NCBI RefSeq assembly: GCF_004770765.1 | Contig: NZ_RQFK01000026.1 | Coordinates: 1 to 64,000 of the forward strand | Direction: 5' to 3' | Source: Leptospira noumeaensis | GTDB lineage: Bacteria; Spirochaetota; Leptospiria; Leptospirales; Leptospiraceae | DNA: 64,000 bases | In this document: piece by piece, positions 60,388 to 64,000 of the stretch | Position numbering within the stretch: position 1 is the first letter of the stretch | Layout: every line of letters starts with the position of its first letter | Notes under the pieces: generated by a model | The model's database searches: none | What the model was told of the DNA's origin: nothing | The model's input: only the letters and a program-made list of their open reading frames with translations | Position numbers and translations under genes: made by a program

Positions 60388-62259
60388 ATGGCGAATCAAT
60401 TATCTGTTATGATAACAAGCATCGACTTTCTATTTTTTGGACTCACCTTCCTTCTCGTTCTGGGTGTCGGAATGTACGCCGGCAGGAAAGAATCCTCCTC
60501 TTCCGATTATTTTCTCGGTGGCCGAAGCCTTCCTTGGTGGGGGATTGCCGGTTCGTTATTTGGAACCAATATTTCGGCAAACCATTTGGTCGGAATGCTT
60601 GGAATTGGATTTTCTGTTGGGTTTGCCCAAAGCCATTATGAATTTGGATCCATCCCAGCCATCGTACTCCTCGCCTTTGTTTTTTTGCCTTTGTTTCGGC
60701 GAAAAAAATTCTATACTCTTTCCCAATTTTTACAAAGCAAGTTTGGGCTTGCCGCAGGAAGGATTTATTCGGGAATCTCACTCATACTCATCACGATCCA
60801 ACTCACTGGAGCCTTGTACATTGGTGCCCGAAGTTTTCTTCCCTTTATCAAAGATACAGGAATCCAAATCACTTATACAGAAGTTGTCATATGGATTGCG
60901 CTTACATCAACCATCTATACATGGTTTGGTGGTCTAAAGTCAGTTGTTTATACTGATGTAATCCAAACCTTTCTTATTTTAGCCTCTGGATTACTCCTAG
61001 CCTATCTTTCCATCACTAGACCAGAAGTGGGTGGAATTTTTGAATTATTGGCAAAAGAAGAGAGTCGCACAAGTGGCCTTAGCAAAATGAATTTGTATCT
61101 ACCACCAAACCATCCAACACTTCCTTGGACGGGAGCCCTAAGTGGATTATTTTTGTTACATATTTTTTATTGGAATACCAATCAATATGTCGTACAGCGC
61201 ACGCTAGGTGGCAAATCATTAAGAGAAGCACGACTTGGAATTTTGGTTGGGGGACTTCTCAAACTAACCGTTCCTTTTTTCTCTATCCTTACTGGAGTGG
61301 CTGCTTACCAAATTTGGACAAAACTGGGAGAAACAGAAAACATCGCACCAGATGAAGCCTTTTCAAAGTTAGTTGTACTTGTAGTTCCATTTGGATTTGG
61401 ACTGATCGGAGTGATCCTTGCAGGGCTACTGGGTGCCATTTTTTCCAGCATTGACTCTATGTTGCATTCAGCAGCAACACTCTTTACGATTGATTTTTAT
61501 AAACCATTCCGAGAAAAAATAGGCAAAAAAATAAGTGATGCAGAAGAAATGAAAGTTGGTAGAATCTTTCTTTTGGTTTTTTCGGTTTTAGTCACAGTCC
61601 TTGCCATTCTCTTTGTGGATCCCAATTCTAAGAAAAATTTCTTTATCGAACTTTCCAATCAAAGTTCTCATTTTACTCCGGCCCTACTTGTGGTTTTTTT
61701 ATTCGGTATTTTAAATATAAAAATTAGCAGTCGCATGATTTGTATTACGATACTTGCCACTCCGATTTTTTCTTTTTTATCGCCCGTAATCTATTCCCTT
61801 TTTGCACCAAATTTCATAAAACAAATATTTGGCGAGGATCTTAACTTCTTACACAGAGTTTTTATTAGTTTTCATTTTGCAATAGTGACATTAAGTTTAG
61901 CAGCCTATATCCAAAACCGAAAACAAGATCTCACTACAAGTAAAGAAACAGAACTACCAAAATCTTTTAATATACCTGATGGAACTTTTACTGAACTATT
62001 TTTTTTGAAATCAAATATAAAACATTCAATCCTATTTTTCTTCTTATTTTTTGGATTAATTCTCACAAGGATTCAAATTCCTGAATTTAAGTTTTTTTTA
62101 TCGATCTCAGGATTTTTACTTTTTGTGATTTTTTCTATTGTTATTACGATTGGGAAAAGATTGCCGACCCAAAAAATGGCTACTTTGTTTAGAAAACGAG
62201 ACGAATGGTTGTATGGAATCCTCCTAGGTTTTACATTTTTGTTTTACCTTTGGTTTTAA
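60388..62259 (+). CDS. Sodium:solute symporter (SSS/SLC5 family)
   Basis: A 623-residue transporter with about 13 membrane segments in the core plus two C-terminal ones. Typical SSS elements: [39 protein letters not shown], the [18 protein letters not shown] loop and [29 protein letters not shown]. It uses Na+ to import a sugar, vitamin or other organic solute. Starts at ATG 60388 or 60409. Divergent from the LLM-AKR pair, and its substrate might be related to theirs; this is inference. Confidence 0.9.
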   Translation: MANQLSVMITSIDFLFFGLTFLLVLGVGMYAGRKESSSSDYFLGGRSLPWWGIAGSLFGTNISANHLVGMLGIGFSVGFAQSHYEFGSIPAIVLLAFVFLPLFRRKKFYTLSQFLQSKFGLAAGRIYSGISLILITIQLTGALYIGARSFLPFIKDTGIQITYTEVVIWIALTSTIYTWFGGLKSVVYTDVIQTFLILASGLLLAYLSITRPEVGGIFELLAKEESRTSGLSKMNLYLPPNHPTLPWTGALSGLFLLHIFYWNTNQYVVQRTLGGKSLREARLGILVGGLLKLTVPFFSILTGVAAYQIWTKLGETENIAPDEAFSKLVVLVVPFGFGLIGVILAGLLGAIFSSIDSMLHSAATLFTIDFYKPFREKIGKKISDAEEMKVGRIFLLVFSVLVTVLAILFVDPNSKKNFFIELSNQSSHFTPALLVVFLFGILNIKISSRMICITILATPIFSFLSPVIYSLFAPNFIKQIFGEDLNFLHRVFISFHFAIVTLSLAAYIQNRKQDLTTSKETELPKSFNIPDGTFTELFFLKSNIKHSILFFFLFFGLILTRIQIPEFKFFLSISGFLLFVIFSIVITIGKRLPTQKMATLFRKRDEWLYGILLGFTFLFYLWF

Positions 62260-62290
62260 AATCATTGAGAGAGTCCCACGCCAACTAACA

Positions 62291-63043
62291 ATGTTTGTAT
62301 TTGAAAAAGCAAATCACAATTTTAGAAAACCAATCCTTACCTTGGGTTTTATATTAGTCACTATGTTAACATTATTCTTTGATAATGTTGATTCCTATGC
62401 ATTTACACCCAAAAAAGAGTTTGGTTCCAGTTTGTTTGTTTCCTTTTTCTTTAACTCTTCCCTTTCAGAATGGTTTACCAACGCTATTTATTTATACATG
62501 TTTGCAGACAATATTGAAGATGTTGTCGGTCATTTTTATTTTTTCCTTCTCTTTCTATTCTTTGGAATTCTCGCAAACCTAACATATTTTTTATTCCACA
62601 TGAATTCCATTGTACCAATCATTGGGACTTCGGGAGTCATCTCTGGAATTTTAGGAATGTATTTTGTATTTTTCCCCAACGTAAAAAGTACGATGGTTTT
62701 TGAACGTGCTAGTTTCCGCGATGTTCCCATCTTAATCAGTTTGAGTATTTGGATTCTCATCCAATCCTATTTTTATATCGTTGAATTTCATTATCATACA
62801 AGAAGCACGTATGCGGGTCAAGTAGTGGCATTTTTAACGGGAGTCACCATAGCACACTTCTTTGTTCGTAATAAGTTTTTAGATCGTTTGGAACAAAATA
62901 TACGTTTGTCAACTTTTATTAATAAAACTGTCCTTTGCCCTTCATGCAACAAACCAATCCCTGCCAAAAAGTATGGAAGGTTTTATTGTTCTTCATGTAA
63001 TACAAATTTCTTTTTTGACCGCCATGGGAAAAAATTTCTTTAA
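62291..63043 (+). CDS. Rhomboid-like protein without catalytic His, with zinc ribbon
   Basis: A 250-residue membrane protein. The rhomboid fold is clear from the six-helix layout, LYMFADNIEDVVGHFYFF (as in the N..FG..vE..lG loop) and IGTSGVISGILGMY, where Ser takes the place of the catalytic Ser in GxSG. The helix that should hold the His reads STYAGQVVAFLTG, with Gln where H is expected. The last 40 residues form a zinc ribbon (CPSCNK...CSSCNT). It is likely an inactive pseudoprotease that binds or routes membrane proteins. Confidence 0.75.
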   Translation: MFVFEKANHNFRKPILTLGFILVTMLTLFFDNVDSYAFTPKKEFGSSLFVSFFFNSSLSEWFTNAIYLYMFADNIEDVVGHFYFFLLFLFFGILANLTYFLFHMNSIVPIIGTSGVISGILGMYFVFFPNVKSTMVFERASFRDVPILISLSIWILIQSYFYIVEFHYHTRSTYAGQVVAFLTGVTIAHFFVRNKFLDRLEQNIRLSTFINKTVLCPSCNKPIPAKKYGRFYCSSCNTNFFFDRHGKKFL

Positions 63044-63176
63044 TACAGTTTGGTACTTTTTGACTGTTGGCTGAGATTTTAATAAATAATTTATAAACCA
63101 AATTTTTCATCGACAATTGTTTCCTGCCATTTAGAATCCTCCTTTACCTTAGGTTGGAGAACATCAATGCAAAGAA

Positions 63177-64000
63177 TCTTGTTCCTTTTTCTAATTTTTG
63201 CCATCAGTCAATTGTCTATTTTTGGGGAAGAAAAATCTAACATCCCTTCTCCGCCTAAAGAAGGTTACTATATCATCACTTACAAAAACTATTCGGTCAA
63301 TTTAGAGATCGATGCCAATGGGTATGAAGTAAAAGGAGGATCTTCTAACGAGGATTCTTCAGGACAAGCAGACATCAACTACTGGATTTTACCTGCTAAC
63401 AACAAAATCAAAATCAGAGTGACTGAACGCAAAGGCAAACAAAAAGAAAATGGAAGTTTACCCCAAGAAGCAGAAGTGAAACTGGCGTTAGGTCAAAGAG
63501 GGCAATTTCCTGATGAAGGCCTTCTTTTGAAGCAGTTCCAATGGCCGAAAGAAACAAAAGTCAACTTAGGTGAATGGACTGAGTTAGAATTTGACCCACC
63601 ATTCCTTCCACCAAGTCAATTGTGGAAACAAGCAGAAATCATCACTCTCTCGAAAGAAAAAGAATCTTCTGCCATTGAATTTGCAAATGAGTTCACAAAG
63701 ATTCTTAACACTAAGGATTCTAAGAAAATACTCTCGATGATCCAATTCCGAGCCCAAGACACATCTGAAGTACGTTTCTATCCTTATGTAGAGGCAGACG
63801 AAATTAAATCCATCACCGAAATGACAAAGGCCATTGGCTCCACTTGGAAATTAGACAAGAAGAAAATTAAATTTACCTTATTGTGTAATGACCAAATATT
63901 GAATGTCTCTGACCCAAAAGGAGAACCCATCATCACTTCGAAAAAAGGTGCCTCCATTCCTCTTTATTTAAGTTGGATCGGTGGCAAATGGGTGATCGTT
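63177..64000 (+). CDS. Exported protein of unknown function (3' end outside window)
   Basis: An open frame starting with ATG 63177 runs to the end of the window with no stop: 274 codons. The first 20 residues (MQRILFLFLIFAISQLSIFG) are a signal peptide, with TTGGAGA about ten bases upstream. The mature part is soluble and Lys-rich, with beta-strand-like segments such as YYIITYKNYSVNLEID and a region SIPLYLSWIGGKWVIV at the edge. I do not recognise the family. It may be longer than seen here. Confidence 0.65.

Noticed and set aside
1..64000. CRISPR arrays, tRNA or rRNA genes, insertion sequences
   Set aside because: No regularly spaced repeats, no tRNA cloverleaf or rRNA-like stretches and no transposase-like proteins were seen by eye. 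Weak or fragmentary ones could be missed.

Overview
This window is AT-rich, gene-dense bacterial DNA that looks like a Leptospira chromosome, probably from the saprophytic (biflexa-like) branch. The genus call is an inference. It rests on many small lipoproteins with loose spirochaete lipoboxes followed by Leu/Ser-rich stretches, on the methyl-accepting chemotaxis proteins and MotA, on HDOD, GAF and PAS signalling proteins, and on the general look of the proteins. I see no rRNA, tRNA, CRISPR array, prophage or insertion sequence.

Layout. 1-588: left edge with the end of an unrecognised reading frame and one copy of a dispersed repeat. 589-8389 (minus): a compact series running from a GT2 glycosyltransferase through a small Cys protein, an RnfC-like iron-sulfur protein, a membrane protein that may be its RnfD-like partner, a PtsN-type EIIA and two Opp/Dpp-type permeases to a PEGA-domain protein. 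8457-11392 (plus): a large membrane/repeat protein translationally coupled to MotA. 11396-15110: housekeeping (RlmK-like methyltransferase, RNase H, Fur-family regulator, CCA-adding enzyme/poly(A) polymerase). 15290-17218: outer-membrane porin plus lipoprotein with a clear terminator. 18093-22347: two tandem paralogous chemoreceptors. 22449-25548: a diheme peroxidase, then a cobalamin riboswitch that heads two lipoproteins. 25585-29628 (minus): secA, a class I glutamine amidotransferase-like protein and a thioredoxin-like lipoprotein. 29768-34243 (plus): an acidic protein, a DUF115/MptE-like protein with a hidden N-terminus, a GHKL-HDOD fusion and an ABC ATPase. 34377-38108 (minus): a very large multidomain surface lipoprotein. 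38351-41369: DUF445, an epimerase and a secreted protein. 41501-42835: an ars module. 42863-49964 (minus): old yellow enzyme, a diguanylate cyclase, a PAS protein, and a YHYH / MORN-like / SCO export operon. 50208-50307 holds a strongly structured GC-rich element. 50320-63043 carries mixed metabolism: GNAT, acyl-CoA dehydrogenase, hydrolase, SDR, YiiX-like, ACP-like, ArsR-SRPBCC pair, GAF, AKR-LLM pair, a Na+/solute symporter and a rhomboid-like protein. A secreted protein runs off the right edge.

The best candidates for something new are these. (i) The cobalamin riboswitch is followed by a hairpin, a 41-codon leader frame ending on ATGA, a second hairpin over the Shine-Dalgarno and two surface lipoproteins, which looks like a translational relay. 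(ii) The DUF115 gene's conserved N-terminus can only be reached from a non-canonical ATT start. (iii) There is an Rnf-like pair without the rest of Rnf, in a PtsN operon. (iv) A rhomboid homologue lacks the catalytic His and carries a zinc ribbon. (v) A membrane-anchored carrier-protein-like domain lacks the phosphopantetheine Ser. (vi) Two unrelated kinds of intergenic repeat are present. All functional statements come from reading motifs; no searches were run.
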